A stretch of 64,000 nt of DNA from Morchella semilibera (GCA_009192285.1 WBVU01000018.1:372001-436000), one strand, 5' to 3'; numbered from the stretch's first letter, positions 23,104 through 35,133 are shown. Notes: generated from the sequence alone by a model not told the origin. A program made the numbers and translations.

Positions 23104-23643
23104 AAGAAGAGAAAACTGGGTACGCATTTGGAGTATGAGAAGTGTTTACTGGGAACTGTACTACTGTAGCATCATGGGCGGGTATTTTACTGTTTTTGTC
23201 TTGCCCTCCTTGTGGGCTCCTGGCGCATTTGGGATATTGGCGCGGGCACCCTTTATCTTTTTCTTTCTTTCTTTCTTTACCCCCCCCCCCCCCTTCCGTT
23301 GTATATAGCTACACGCAGCTTTTATAGCTACACACAGCTTTCCTTTTGTCTATGGTACCTGTACTTTATGAGTTATGCAGTTATGATTTATCTGATCATA
23401 TAAAGAATTACGATCGAGTGATATCCTGTTCAAATTTTGAGGCTCAACTTGCGTAGCTTGGTGGCAGTGATTACCCCGCCTAAGCCACACAACTCCACGC
23501 ACGTCCCACCAAGCTCTACACTCTGTAGAAGTCAAACCATACAAGACTTAGGAAACCTCAAACCATCTCTCGGGCTACCAAACATCTAGACAGAGCTCTG
23601 CTATCTTTGATAGTTCCTACCTTACCAGCCCACTCCGCTCAAG
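23104..23643. other. Intergenic F-box / CSN4
   Basis: It contains a T/C-rich stretch with a C12 homopolymer (23281-23292), a 13-base near-duplicate (AGCTACACGCAGCTTTT / AGCTACACACAGCTTT) at 23307-23341, and the CSN4 promoter with a pyrimidine-rich leader. No gene. Confidence 0.5.
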
Positions 23644-24980
23644 ATGGCTTCCCCAGAAATTTTGAAACAGCTTGCTGATATCGAGAGCTCCGTCACCACC
23701 CAAGGAGATAAGCAATCGGCCTTTACTTCGCTTCTCAACTCAATCATCGAATCCTCTACACCGGGGCAGCTAGCTGCCAATTTCACGGCTTTCCTCGATG
23801 GTATCCTCTCCGAAAATGTAGGAATCGTGACCCTACGCCACGTGCTCGGACTCTATGTCAGCGCAATCCCGAATCTCTCCTCCACCGAGGTTCAGAAGGA
23901 AATCTACATCTACACCCTCGAAAAACTCCGCCCCAAGATTGTTTCCTTTGAAGAACAGGACTGCGAAATCCGACAAGCCCTCGCAACAATCTACGAAAAC
24001 GAGGAAGAGAACGCCGAAGCAGCAAACGTGCTTCAGGGGATCCAACTGACCCCCCATCAGCGTCCGATATCCGATGAGTTTAGGTTACAAGTTTACATCC
24101 GGATCATGCGAAATCTCCTGGAGGACGACGAGTCTACCACGGCGGACAAGTGGCTCAACCGTGCTACACTCCTGATCCACAGGTCGTCTGATCCCCAGCT
24201 TAATCTCATGTTCCAGATGTGCCAGGCCCGTATTATTGATGCGGGGAGGCAATTCTTGAATGCTTGTACCAAGTATCACCAGCTGTCATTCTCACCACTC
24301 TTAGCTGAATCGGATAAGATGCAATGTCTTTCCGCCGCTATGACTTGTGCTATTCTTGCCCCTGCAGGCCCGTTACGTAGTCGTTCCCTAGCAACACTGT
24401 ACAAAGATGAGCGGTCCCCACAGCTTCCACAGGACTATGCTCTCCTTGAAAAGATGTATATGGACCGTCTTCTATCCCAGAAAGAGGTCGACGAGTTTGC
24501 AGCTCGTCTGAAGCCACACCAGGTTGCTACACAATCAGATGGTACAACGGTACTATCAAAGGCTGTAATTGAACACAATCTGCTTGCCGCTTCCCGTCTC
24601 TACAATAATATTGGAGTTGATGAGTTGGGAGTGCTATTGGGGCTGTCAGGTGAGAAGGCGGAGGAATATGCCGCCAGAATGATCGAACAAAAGAGAATGA
24701 GTGGCCAGATTGATCAGATTGATGGGTTGATCTACTTCGATTCAATCTCTGGTACCGCAAAGGAGGGTGGTACGGCCGTTGGAAGTGCAGAAAAACCAGT
24801 AGGCAGGCAGATTAGAAGATGGGATGAGAACGTTAGCGCATTAGCACAGGAGGTAGAAAACATTACTAGTATGCTGCAGAACGAATATCCGGTTAGTAGT
24901 TCAAGTTTTGTTCCATCTTTGTTACTTTTCTAACGGGTCGTTCTTTACAGGACTTTGTGGCAGCGCATTTGGTCACTTGA
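23644..24980 (+). CDS. COP9 signalosome subunit 4
   Basis: Two exons, 23644-24891 and 24951-24980, give 425 aa. The last nine codons (DFVAAHLVT) lie in a 30-nt terminal exon behind a GTTAGT donor. The protein is helical throughout, with TPR/HAT-like repeats up to about residue 200, then a PCI domain (about 205-365, including LLEKMYMDRLLSQKEVDEF, VLSKAVIEHNLLAASRLY, IGVDELGVLLGLS, KRMSGQIDQIDGLIYF) and a C-terminal helix. CSN4 is a scaffold of the COP9 signalosome, which removes Nedd8 from cullins. The PCI winged-helix motif and length separate it from the proteasome lid subunit Rpn5, the closest alternative. Confidence 0.88.
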
Positions 24981-26285
24981 TAAAAGCTAGTGAAAGCTTC
25001 TCTGTAGTATTTTTATAAGCATTAGAGATGATATCTATGAAGGGTAAAAGAAAAAAAACTTGACCTGTTTTTGTGTTTTAGACTTTTTTTTCTTTCTCTT
25101 TCTTTCTTTCTTTCATTCGGAGTTTATGGGAGGGATTGTCCTGTTCTTTTACTTTATCTTTCATTCCTGGTCATCACTACGATGTCTTTTGTTCCCGCGA
25201 TTCACAGCAATCTTAAATAACGATAAGTAGTGCAATTTTGCGTGACAAGTGGGCCTTTCTTAGCTAGAGACTGATTTCTGTGAGCCACAGATTGCCACAA
25301 GCCCTGAAACTAAGATATTGCTTCCACAAGCCCTGAAACCAAGATATTGCTTCCACAAACCCCACCACTCAGCCCCCCGCCCTCGGGAACTCTAACCCCA
25401 GAGATCCTCCACGAATGATGAAATGATGATGAGACGATACTTGCTTTCTTGTGTGAGGTTTGTGTGGGGTTTGTGAGGCTTTTCTTTTTTGCCCATTCCT
25501 TCCTTTTTGTGACATCAAACGGCGGCGGACATGTGCAGAATGACACGACACAGTCCAGAATGATATAAAAAGTACTGTGGGGCTTGGCTGCCCGCAAATC
25601 ACCCTCACATTCCTCCAGACGGATTTTTTGTTTTGCTTTGCTGAACCTGAGGCTGCATTGGTAAGGTGACTGACTCACAAGAAGTCTCCTACTCAATCCT
25701 CATGCGCAGAATACTACATGTAGCTCTACACATGGTAGCTGCACGGTAGTTGCATTTTACCAATGACCGTGGAGTCGGTACTTTGGAGCAAAAGGTTCCC
25801 TCCCAGTGCTCCACTGGCCGCGCGTGCTTGCCGTACATACGCGCTGTAACGCCAAGATGGCGTCGGAGACTTTTTTTTTTATATTCGCCTTGAACACTGC
25901 AGTACTCGGGGTACACATCTTGTGCCTTTCTTTATTTTTATTTTTTATTTTTTATTTTATTTTATTACCGTCAGCCCCTATTTGAAGCTCAGGGTGACAT
26001 TCGCAGTGGTGGGATAGTATGCTCCGCCCACAGGGTGTATATCGATTGATCCCGTGGAAGCCACTCCAGCAGCATCTATTCAAAGCTTTTCATCTAATAT
26101 CTGAGGGCCCGGCTTTACGTCTCTTTTGATCTACACATCCTACCTCCTCGCCCATGGCTTAGGGACCTAGCTCGGAATTTACCAGAGCAAATGGAGAAGA
26201 GAAGCTATACCGACTCCAATTCGTTCAAAAAAAAAGAGATAACTGGAATGGAAATAGCACACACACCACCTCCTGCTGCGAGTGC

Positions 26286-26316
<31 letters not shown>

Positions 26317-28528
26317 GGCGTGAGATAGCCTGAGGTGCTGCTGTGTCTTCGAGCTTCTCGGGGATTCTTGGTCTGACTACATACACACACCCTGATACTT
26401 CTGTTGGAGCATCTCGCTCTTACAATTGGGAGCCCCGCTGTGAAAGTAAAGGCAAAGGGCATGGTTGAGGATTCCGTGGACGGGGCAGAGCGTCTTTTTG
26501 TCCTCGGGTGAGAGTGCAGCAACGTGTTAGCGGCGAGGAGGAAGAAGACATGTGGATTAAGGTAATAATAAGGAGCTTCAGTACTCTTTCACGATCCACA
26601 CTCAACCACCTCCTACTACTAGCTGGGAGTCAGTTAGATCAGTCAAGACCAGGACACACCCAGGCCAAGTAAACTATATCTACCTACTTGGCACCAAGGG
26701 GGAGGTCCGACATGAGAATCTACAGTACATACGCCGGTCTGTAAACGGTCAAGCAAATATTTGATCCTCGAAATTCGATTCTCGAAATTCGCCCCAGAGA
26801 CCGTCACAAACTGCATCATCACAACCTAAACCCAGAAGTGGGCCCACTTCCTGCTGAGGCCAAACAGACCCGAAATCAAGACCTCACAGAGGAGCCAAGA
26901 CCCATAGAGTCAGAGAAGGGCCAATAAGGACGTGAACCTGGGCCCAAGACTCCAGTCTGCAGTGAACCCCCACACAGCATCCCAAAGCAACTGCTCCCAA
27001 TGGCTTTCCTCGACAAACAGGTGAAACCCATATCTGTGGCTGTCTGGTGCGGTTCTCACATGTTGATTGATCTTCCTCAGGATATGTAGATCACCTCTAT
27101 TCGTACAGAATATCGTGTGATTGAATTGAGGAGCGGAAAGGGCAAAAAACACATGCATAATGCTCAAATCTACAGCTAGAGGTTTTCGACAGACAAACAA
27201 GCTCAAGCCCGTCCTTGGATTTCACATGAAAAACCTGGAATGTAGGGCAGAATGGCGGGTGCAGAATGGCGCATATCATATCAAAATTGCCCAACCTCCA
27301 ACCCCCGCATAAGGTGGAAACCACTTTCAAAGGTCGGGTCAACCAACATTACGCCAGAGTTACTACACTTTACACCATCACGGGCTTCTGTGTAGATACC
27401 TACTCTGCGCCCAACCTCCTAACAACAGGGCGGAAGAGCACCCTTGCTCGTAAAAGCTGCATTACGGTGATGCGACAGGCACCCAAACCATATATCCGAA
27501 GGTCCGGGCTAACTCCGGGATGATCCTTCGTGCAGCGCCTTCAAGGCTGGGTAATGGGTGGTTTGACTACTACTGCACGTGTTATGGACGGCAGCAATCT
27601 TTTTGAAGCCGAGTCCATCGTTTAAGTGTTTAGGCTTTCGGCTTCTAAAGTCCGTAGGTACATAGAGTATATGGGCTAGCGTTGATGCAGCCGTATCTAT
27701 CACTACAATACTCACCCATTAGGTGGACGCCGCTCTTTTGCATATATGGGGAGAGTTAGGTACAAGATACCGGGGGTAGACTTTTCTCCCACTAGACGGG
27801 ACGGCGGATTTTTGTACTGGGAGTGACCTGGGGGCCGCCGCTGTAGGTAGAATCGTAAATATGGCACTTGTTCGCCATTCTCTCCAAATACCCTTCCACC
27901 GGTTGGGTTTACATGAATAAGGGCCTTAGAGGGAGTTGCAAAACAAGGTATATATATCCTCGTTTGTAGCAGAGAAGTCACTACCTTTATATACTTATAA
28001 GTATAAATATCTATGAAGGCCCACAACTAAACTGGGCGCGCGTACCACTTGCTAGGGGGGTTTGTCGACCTCTCTGAATATTCCCCAGGACGTCGAGCCT
28101 TTATGGCGAGCACCCGACCTGGGGACAGTGACTTCCTGGTGCTAATTTGCTAAATATATCAGTAGGTGTAAGTAATCACCGCCCTCCATTAAGCGGTACT
28201 AGGTATTACTGCTACAGCAGGGGAGCCGGTAGCAACTTCAAGTCTCCAGATAGGCAGTGGAGGTGTTTTGTGTTTAAGCCCGAGGCCTGGTATTTTACAT
28301 ACCTAGAGTAGGGTGTGTTTGTATGTAGCGTTATGGGCCCCCCGGTTGTATATATATATATTTTATAAAGCTGAGCTGCCTTCCTTGTGTGTTGTGTATA
28401 TAATGAGCAGGGGAGTGTGAGAAAGGAGCATTACAGGGCCTTATTTCCTGGGGTATGTACCCAAAACAGAATAAAAACTGGGCAGGAGAAAAAAAATCAA
28501 ACCTTATAAAGAAGCCAAAGCTAAGCTC
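24981..28528. other. Gene-free stretch
   Basis: It holds a T-rich CSN4 3' end, a 29-bp direct duplication (25295-25352), one TACATGTA (25715), a (TTTTA)n tract at 25928-25966, and an A28 homopolymer near 26289-26316. Short frames with poly-K or poly-F are homopolymer artefacts. No gene is supported. Confidence 0.55.
25295..25352. repeat. 29-bp tandem duplication
   Basis: Two adjacent 29-bp units start CCACAAGCCCTGAAAC and end GATATTGCTT. They differ by one base, and a partial third unit (CCACAAACCCC) follows. The near-identity suggests a recent duplication. The repeat is non-coding. Confidence 0.85.
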
Positions 28529-28644
28529 TAAGGGCCCGTTTGGCAACAGGAGTTTTCACCCTTGTAAACTCCGTTCCAAGGATCTTTTTTTTTAGGCACT
28601 GATCCTTGGAAACTCCATTTTGTCTGGTTGCCAAACGGGCCCTA
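28529..28644. mobile_element. MITE-like foldback element (TIR GGGCCCGTTTGGCAAC)
   Basis: Perfect 16-bp terminal inverted repeats, GGGCCCGTTTGGCAAC at the left and its complement at the right, bound a ~115-bp sequence with no coding capacity. Inside, GGAGTTT/AAACTCC and CCAAGGATC/GATCCTTGG extend the foldback. TA flanks both sides (28529-28530, 28643-28644), which would fit a TA target duplication, but a longer duplication is not visible. A second, diverged copy appears near 40630. TIRs starting GGGCC(C)GTTTGG are known from hAT-like MITEs, so the superfamily is uncertain. Confidence 0.7.
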
Positions 28645-29585
28645 GGCATTGAGGTTGAAAAATAGTGCGCTCACATCACACTTATAACCTCATGCATAGT
28701 GGGGAGAGGAAGGAAGGTATGTTGAGAGGGAAGGGGGAGCACCAGACTCATGGGGTAGGGTGGACGGATGGGGGACGGGGAACGAGGAGTAACGTTTTCG
28801 ACCCAGTACTGTGTCAGACCCGGAAGTGTGTCGTATGGCAACGTTAACGACAAAGCCTTCGAAAAACGAAGACCCCACAATCACCATAATAGAGGATAAT
28901 CAATCTAGAAACTAATTAAATGCTTGTGTTTTGAAGTGGAATCTATCTACTAAAAATCTGGTACTAAATATCTCAAGAGGTGGTGGAGATACATGTAGCT
29001 TTGGTGACAAAAATCCCCATACAAATTTGTGTGGGGTTGAAACTCTTCTAGCTATGAGTAACCGGTCTAAAACGTTAGGTGGAAACTACATGTAGGGCGG
29101 GCCAGGTAGATAGATAGCAATGGCAAAGAGCAAAGAGCAAAGGGGGGGATATATACGATAAAGGGATAGTGATATATACTAACACAAGGAGGGAGAAGTG
29201 CGTGGTCTGTTTGCTTCCCGTCTGGGTGGGTCACAGACGATCACTCGATCCCGCCTTTTTTTCTTAAGTGGGCTGGGCCGGTCGAGAGGTGCATGCAACG
29301 ACCAAATAGCTACAACAACCGGGCCGGCTAACACAATGTGGAGCAAACCCACGGCAAGTCAGGGGCTGGAGTAGTCTCGTGCCCATCCCCTATTTTAGTG
29401 TGGTTGGAGATGTAGTATTTTTTTATGTATCCACACCAGTTAGGGTCTGGTCTGCATACTGTTATCAACAGATAAGTACCCTTCCAGTAGAATTGATACG
29501 GGGGTCAGGTCCGTACGTGCTTATGGGATTATGTATGTATCTATGGGTCGACCCACATCATTTCCCGTCCCGCCATTCCAGACAA

Positions 29586-29678
29586 GCCCCGGTAGTGTAG
29601 TGGTTAACACGCCTAGAAACTCAGCATGTAGAAGACAGAGCTGTGAGGGAGACTCGGGTTCGAATCCCAATCGAGGCA
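29586..29678 (+). pseudogene. tRNA-like sequence (possible tRNA pseudogene or SINE head)
   Basis: The A-box region TAGTGTAGTGGTTAACACG forms a perfect GTGT/ACAC D stem, and the B box GGTTCGAATCC lies in a T arm with one mismatch. The acceptor arms GCCCCGG and TCGAGGC pair at six of seven positions, followed by A. A T8 run follows at once, fitting Pol III termination. The anticodon arm is wrong: no 7-nt loop with U33 is found, and a CTCAGC/GCTGTGAG hairpin occupies the place. So it is a decayed tRNA, a tRNA with an odd intron, or a tRNA-derived SINE head. Confidence 0.45.
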
Positions 29679-30365
29679 TTATTTTTTTTATACCTATATA
29701 ATAGGTGCTATTGCACACCACAATAAAAAAAAATACCGATTGGGTCTGGGAACGAGACTAGGGCTGGAGTATATAGCTACATGTACCTACCTACTGCTCT
29801 CTCTTCGTGTCGCAGATGGTCCTTTGCTGGGGGATGGAACAGAGTGGACCGGAGGAGGGGACGGGGACGGCACTACAGACAAACTACTACATGCATCTCT
29901 CCCAACGTCCATGCACCCCAACGACGGTTCTAGTGCTGCGAGTGATCGCTTATGATCTGATGCGGACCACGCCGAGGGGTGCAGAGCGCTATCGTTCAGC
30001 GTGGTGGAGAGGGTTTTTGTGTACGGGTTGGCCTATGGTATGAAGTACGGGTTGGGGTATCGATGTTGCGCGTGAATAAGGGCTGAGGGCACTGTGAATA
30101 CATTATTGTACAGTGTAGGGAATCCGTCGATGGTGGAAAGCATCTGGTATTCTTTTATCCAGTTAATCTCTCTGCCCCGTGAATGCTCATATCCCGATCC
30201 ACACTTGTAACTCCATCACTGCAAACATATAATCTACATATCATAAATAAATACATCAATTAATCAATTAGCCCAGGGTTAGGGTTCCGGTTATGGTTAC
30301 ACCAATTCAGGAGGGGCGAAGACGAACTCAACCGCAGAGACATCGGTTCTGAAACTCCCAAACCC

Positions 30366-30410
30366 CACACACACTCACACTCACATTCACACTCACATTC
30401 ACATCCACAC
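30366..30410. repeat. (CACACT/CACATT)n in SWA2 5' leader
   Basis: CACACT and CACATT hexamers alternate up to four bases before the SWA2 ATG. The tract lies where the 5' UTR is expected and is purine-poor. Confidence 0.75.
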
Positions 30411-30413
30411 GCA

Positions 30414-33400
30414 ATGGACGAACTCGCCGGCCTCTCATGGAGCTCCACTCCAGCTTCAACAACAAACAACAACAACACCACCAGCAAGGCCCCCACCCCA
30501 CTCAAGCCGACGCCCTCCCCCTTCAGCAGCAGCAGCAGCAGCAGTAATATCAACCTCCCCATCCGGCCGAGCCCTCTCTCCTCGCGCACAGCATCGCCCA
30601 GCATCCCAACGACAACAGGGACGGACAGCTTCGCGAACCTGGTGAGCTTTGGCCGCAGCAAGCAGGCGACCGAGAACCTGTCGCTGCAGGAGCAGCAGCG
30701 GCGCCTGCAGGAGCAGCGAGCACGCGAGGACCAGCAGCGCAGGGAGAAGATTGATGCGCTGTTTGGCGGTGCCGGTGGCGGAGGGGACGCGAGTGCGGGA
30801 TTCTGGGACTCGCTGGAGACGGGGAAGACGAAGAAAGGGGTGCCGACACCACCAGAGGAGGAGGAGGAGGAGGAGGATATTCTGGCGGCATTCAGTGCGT
30901 CGGTGCAGGTGGATAATAGCTCGCATTATCCTCCGCCGACAACTACTACTACTAAGCCGTCAAGCAGCTCTTATAGCACGCCGAGGAGTGGGACTCCAAG
31001 GAATGGGACGACGGCCCCGAGCTCCCATCTGCAGGACTTGATGGGTTCGTCGGGCTTGGGCTACAGCTCGTCCGAACCCGTGTTGGATCCGTTCGACATT
31101 GCCAATCTACCCTCCAATAACAACAACAACAACAGTAATAGTACTGCCGACGACGACTTTGACATCCTCGGCGACCTCGCAAAGCCCGTCTCCGAACTCC
31201 CCCCGAGACGGGCCCCCACACCGCCGCCGCCCAAACCACCAAACCCCCAGATCGTGGAGCCGCCGAAAAGAAGCGCCACCGCCGATCCCAGGGATCCGGT
31301 CATCGCCGAGATCATGGAGATGGGGTTCACGGCCGCGCAGGCCAAGAGGGCGCTCATGGAGACGGGCTCCCTGGACGTCACGGCGGCGGTGGGATGGCTG
31401 CTGGAGGAGGCGCACCGGAAGACCCGGGCGGCATCGACATCGGCATCGTCGCAACCAATCTCGCGGTCCGTCTCGGAGCAGGGCCAGCGCGGGAGACGCA
31501 GCGGTGAGGGCGCCGGAAGACGCGGCAGGGGCGAAGACGAGGACTCGGCGGGTGTGCCTGCCTGGGCGAGGGACCGGAGCCGTGATTCGGGTGGGGAGAA
31601 GGACATTGGCGCGTTGGCGCAGGAGATTGGTGGAAACCTCTTCAAGTCCGCAAACAGTCTCTGGAACACGGGGAGGAAGAAGGTGGAGAAGGCCATTGCC
31701 GAGTTCCAGGCGGAGGGCTCGGGAGGGGAGGGTGGCGCCGGCGACGACCCAAATATACCGAAATGGATGCGGGACCAACAGATAGAGGCCAACACTATCC
31801 CACGAGCACGGGAAACGGGGGACATGCCGTCACGGAGCAACAGGTTCGACGGCGGCGAGGAGGACATGATGAGGCCCTCGCCGCGGACACAGCGTGGAGG
31901 GGGGGGAGGAGGAGCGCAGAAAGGCGCCCCGTTGGAGCCGGCATTAACGGAAGAGGCGATGATGCTGGAAGCCGGGAGCGGGCCTCCACCGAGGAGGAAG
32001 AAGCAGGAAAGAGAGCGGGAGAGAGAGACCCCTTCGCCTTTCCAACAACAACGCTCCTCGTCGGCTGCACCGCTATCGGAGAAGGAAATGATGCAGAGAC
32101 AGCGGCAGCTGGCGTTCGAACAGGCCATCCGCGACAAGGAGAGGGAGATGCGGGAGCGGGAGCGAAGGCAGTCTTCCGGCATCCCAAACAGCAGCGAGAG
32201 GAACAAGAAGCTCACCCGTGAGGCGGTCGAGGAGGATAGCTCGGTCCAGTATGTCTCTCGGAACCGCCGACGTCCACCCCCGCCCGCCGCGCCGAAACCC
32301 ACCGCCCCCGAACCCCCACAGGGCGACCTCCTCTTCGGCGGCGCCCGCGAACAATCCCGCAACCCTTACCAGCAACAACCCACCCGCTCCCCCGCCCCCG
32401 CCCCCACGCACGCACCAACCCCACCCCCACCCCGCCGAACCACCCCGAACCGCCCCACCATCCCCCTCTCCCCCAGCGCCGCCGCCACCTCCTCCACCTC
32501 CCGCGCCGACGGCACCGCCGCCTTCAAGCGCGGCGACTACACCCTCGCCCTAACACACTACACCCGCGCGCTCGCGCCCCTCCCAGACCCCCACCCGCTG
32601 CGCATCATCGTCCTCTCCAACCGCGCGCTCTGCAACCTCAAGCTCGGCGACCCCCGCGCCGCACTCGCCGACTGCGACGCGGCACTAACAATCATTGGCC
32701 CTGCACGCGGCGAGGGCGAATCAATACCCGTCGACGACGGCGCAGCACCGCCAAAGGACATGAAGGACCTCTGGGGCAAGACCACGACGCGCAAGGCCGA
32801 GGCGCTCGAGCAGCTCGAGAAGTGGGCCGACGCCCTCGCGGCATGGACGCTCGCCGTCGAGGCAAATGTTGGCGGCGCGCCGGCCGCCGCGGGCCGCCGC
32901 CGCTGCGAAGCTGCAATCAACCCGCCCCCCCCGGCCGCTGCGAAGCCGAGGCCGAAACCGGCCCCCAGGCCCGCGGCGCGGAGGCCGCCGCCGGCGGCGG
33001 CAACAGACGCAACGGCGGTCAAGGCGCTGCGGCGGGCCAACGCGGCTGCAGACCGCGTCGAGGACGAGAAGCTGGCGCTGCACGACAGCGTTGCGGCGCG
33101 TATCGGCGCGTGGAAGGCGGGTAAGGAGGGAAACCTGCGTGCGCTGCTGGCGAGCTTGGATACCGTGCTTTGGGAGGGGGCTGGGTGGCGCAAGGTCGGT
33201 ATGGGGGAGCTGCTGGTGCCCGCGAGGTGTAAGGTGGCGTATATGAAGGGTATTGCGAAGGTGCACCCGGATAAGGTGAGTTTTCCCCCCCTTCTTGCGT
33301 GTGTGTGGGGAGAGAGTGCTAATTTGGGGGTGAGTAGATATCGCAAGATGCGACGACGGAGCAGCGGATGATCAGTGCGGCGGTGTTCAGCCTGCTCAAT

Positions 33401-33439
33401 GAGGCGTGGGATGGGTTTAAGGCGGAGAATGGACTGTAG
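30414..33439 (+). CDS. SWA2: Auxilin-like clathrin-uncoating J-protein (UBA-TPR-J)
   Basis: Two exons, 30414-33275 and 33338-33439, give 987 aa. Residues 1-290 are low-complexity (poly-S, poly-N, E-rich) and begin MDELAGLSW, with DPFDIANL-like short linear motifs that suit clathrin or adaptor binding. A UBA domain lies at about 290-336 (IAEIMEMGFTAAQAKRALMETG). A long R/P/E-rich linker follows. TPR-like helices lie at about 700-840 (FKRGDYTLALTHYTRAL, NRALCNLKLGDPRAALADCDAAL). A C-terminal J domain spans about 890-985, with the HPDK motif split exactly at the intron. Yeast Swa2 has the same UBA-TPR-J order; it recruits Hsp70 to strip clathrin from vesicles. The GC content of the linker is very high, which gives many overlapping open frames on both strands; those are shadows. 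Confidence 0.9.
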
Positions 33440-34003
33440 CTTTTCTCCTCTCCTTTTTCTCTCTGTTGTGTGTGCTTCTTCTTTCTTTCTTTCTGTATGT
33501 ATGACAGAACGAGAGGAAAGAAGTGGGGGAGAAGAAAAAGCTTTTTTTTTATTTTTTTGTAGTAGTCTTGTGCGGGATAGAGATCGTGGGTTTTTTTTTA
33601 TGCTTGTGGCTGTAGTAATTCTTCTTCTTCTTGTTAAATTATTGGAAGCAGCAGAATGATTGATGAATTAAATTGAATTGATGGCTGGGCTGTAGTATCA
33701 GTTACCGGTGTGTAGAGCACAGATATGATACGGGAATTACAGGACTTTGCTACAAAAAATGCTCCTTCTACCAAACCAAAAATTCCTGTCAAAACTATCA
33801 CTCACCCCGGAAGCAGCCTTGGCACCCTCATCCTTGGCACGCTATCCATCAATGCGGCTCAACCACAACCTCAACCTCAACCTCAACCTCAACCTCAACC
33901 TCACCTAACAACACAGCTCCACCATCACCACCACCCGTCCCCATCTCCAATCCACCACCTTCATACCTTCACCCACCCAATCTCCCATCACACATCACCA
34001 GCA
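33440..34003. other. Intergenic SWA2 / SMD2
   Basis: T-rich SWA2 3' end, then the SMD2 promoter and leader with an (AACCTC)n tract at 33864-33903 and a CACCAC-rich stretch. The frame from ATG 33725 is open into SMD2 but encodes only repeat peptides (QPQPQP, HHHHH), so it is not taken as coding. Confidence 0.55.
33864..33903. repeat. (AACCTC)n in SMD2 leader
   Basis: About six to seven AACCTC hexamers in tandem, about 100 bp before the SMD2 ATG. Confidence 0.85.
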
Positions 34004-34493
34004 ATGGCCGAACTCCTCAACAAGCCTCGCGCCGACCTCACGTACCCCCCCTCTCCCCCCTCCCCCTCTCACACATCCAAACTAACACACCACGCACAGG
34101 GAATACGAGATTGCCGAGCTCGAAAAGTACGAATTCAGCGCGGGCCCGCTCTCGATCCTGCAGACGGCCGTGCGCAGCCACAACCAGGTCCTCATCTCGT
34201 GCCGCAACAACCGCAAGCTGCTCGCGCGCGTCAAGGCCTTTGACCGCCACTGCAACATGGTGCTCGAGAACGTCAAGGAGATGTGGACGGAGACGCCCAG
34301 GAAGGCGGACGGGAAGAAGGGGAGGCCCGTTAATAAGGATCGCTTCATCTCGAAGATGTGGGTGTCATTTCTTCTTCTACCTTTTTTTCTTTGCTTTTTT
34401 CTGTTCCCGGGATGATTGTGTGCTGATTGTGGGTGTGTGTTTGTGGATAGGTTCTTGAGGGGTGATTCGGTCATCCTTGTGTTGCTCAGCTAG
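34004..34493 (+). CDS. SMD2: Small nuclear ribonucleoprotein Sm D2
   Basis: Exons 34004-34041, 34100-34357 and 34451-34493 give 112 aa. The protein has the N-terminal helix [20 protein letters not shown], the Sm1 motif ([32 protein letters not shown]), the D2-specific loop [20 protein letters not shown], and the Sm2 motif [11 protein letters not shown]. SmD2 pairs with SmD1 in the heptameric ring around U1, U2, U4 and U5 snRNAs and is essential for splicing. Intron positions cut a Thr codon (AC|G) and a Met codon (AT|G). The frame is open upstream, but homology starts at MAELLNKPR, which sets the start. Confidence 0.95.
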
Positions 34494-34980
34494 GGGAGCG
34501 TTGGGGGTTTTAGAGAATCTTTTTTTTCTTTTCTGTGCCGTTTGTTTTCTCTTTTTCTTTTTTTTTCCAAGCCTTTTTTTTTTTAATTCTTGTGGAGTAT
34601 TAATACGATACATGATCCCGAGAACTTACCGGCCGAAAAAGGGTAAGGAGATTATCGCGTGGCTCGCGAGAGCAATGGGTCCGCCCCAGTTGTTGAAGCA
34701 GTAAAAAGGGGGAAGAAACATCATTACCGACTTGCAACTAGGCTTTACGCGCGTGAACAAAAAAGGTGGCGGGTTTGGTTGCGAGTTTGTGTTGTAAAAG
34801 ATCCTCCGCTCATCGTTAGGGCAGTTTCTATTATGACCAAAGTCGGAGGCGTGAAAACTAGGGATTGTCAAATATATATATTACCTGTAACTGTGGTGAA
34901 CTGCCAGTGCACGTGCGCAAGTAGGGGAGATATACGCTGTCGAATCATTAGATATCACTCGTATCGATCTAATGATCACC

Positions 34981-35133
34981 ATGATGGTCCACTCGCCATG
35001 ATGGTTCACTCTCGGCAATGACATATCAGGCTAGTCCTTTTACTAATATGGAGAAAACCTCATAGATCACCTTCTCCAAATGTCGTTGCCGAGAAAAACG
35101 ACAAGTGAACCATCATGGCGAGTGGACCATCAT
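34981..35133. mobile_element. MITE-like foldback element with 30-bp perfect inverted repeats
   Basis: The left arm 34981-35010 (ATGATGGTCCACTCGCCATG plus ten bases) is the exact reverse complement of 35104-35133. Inside, CTCGGCAATGACAT near 35011 pairs with ATGTCGTTGCCGAG near 35080-35094 with one mismatch, and GGAGAA/TTCTCC pairs further in. The whole 153 bp can thus fold into one long hairpin. Nothing is coding. No clear target-site duplication is seen, so the superfamily is unassigned. Confidence 0.7.

Larger units (their letters stand above)
28645..30413. other. Gene-free stretch upstream of SWA2
   Basis: It contains three TACATGTA palindromes (28990, 29087, 29778), the tRNA-like sequence at 29586, and a (CACACT/CACATT)n leader at 30366-30410 directly before the SWA2 start. 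No coding gene is supported. Confidence 0.55.

Noticed and set aside
30456-33266. Many long open frames on both strands (up to 433 aa) over SWA2
   Set aside because: They are shadows of the GC-rich, repetitive SWA2 coding sequence; only the 987-aa frame has UBA, TPR and J domains.
33725-34003. N-terminal extension of SmD2 from ATG 33725
   Set aside because: It encodes repeat peptides from the AACCTC and CACCAC tracts; SmD2 homology begins at MAELLNKPR (34004).
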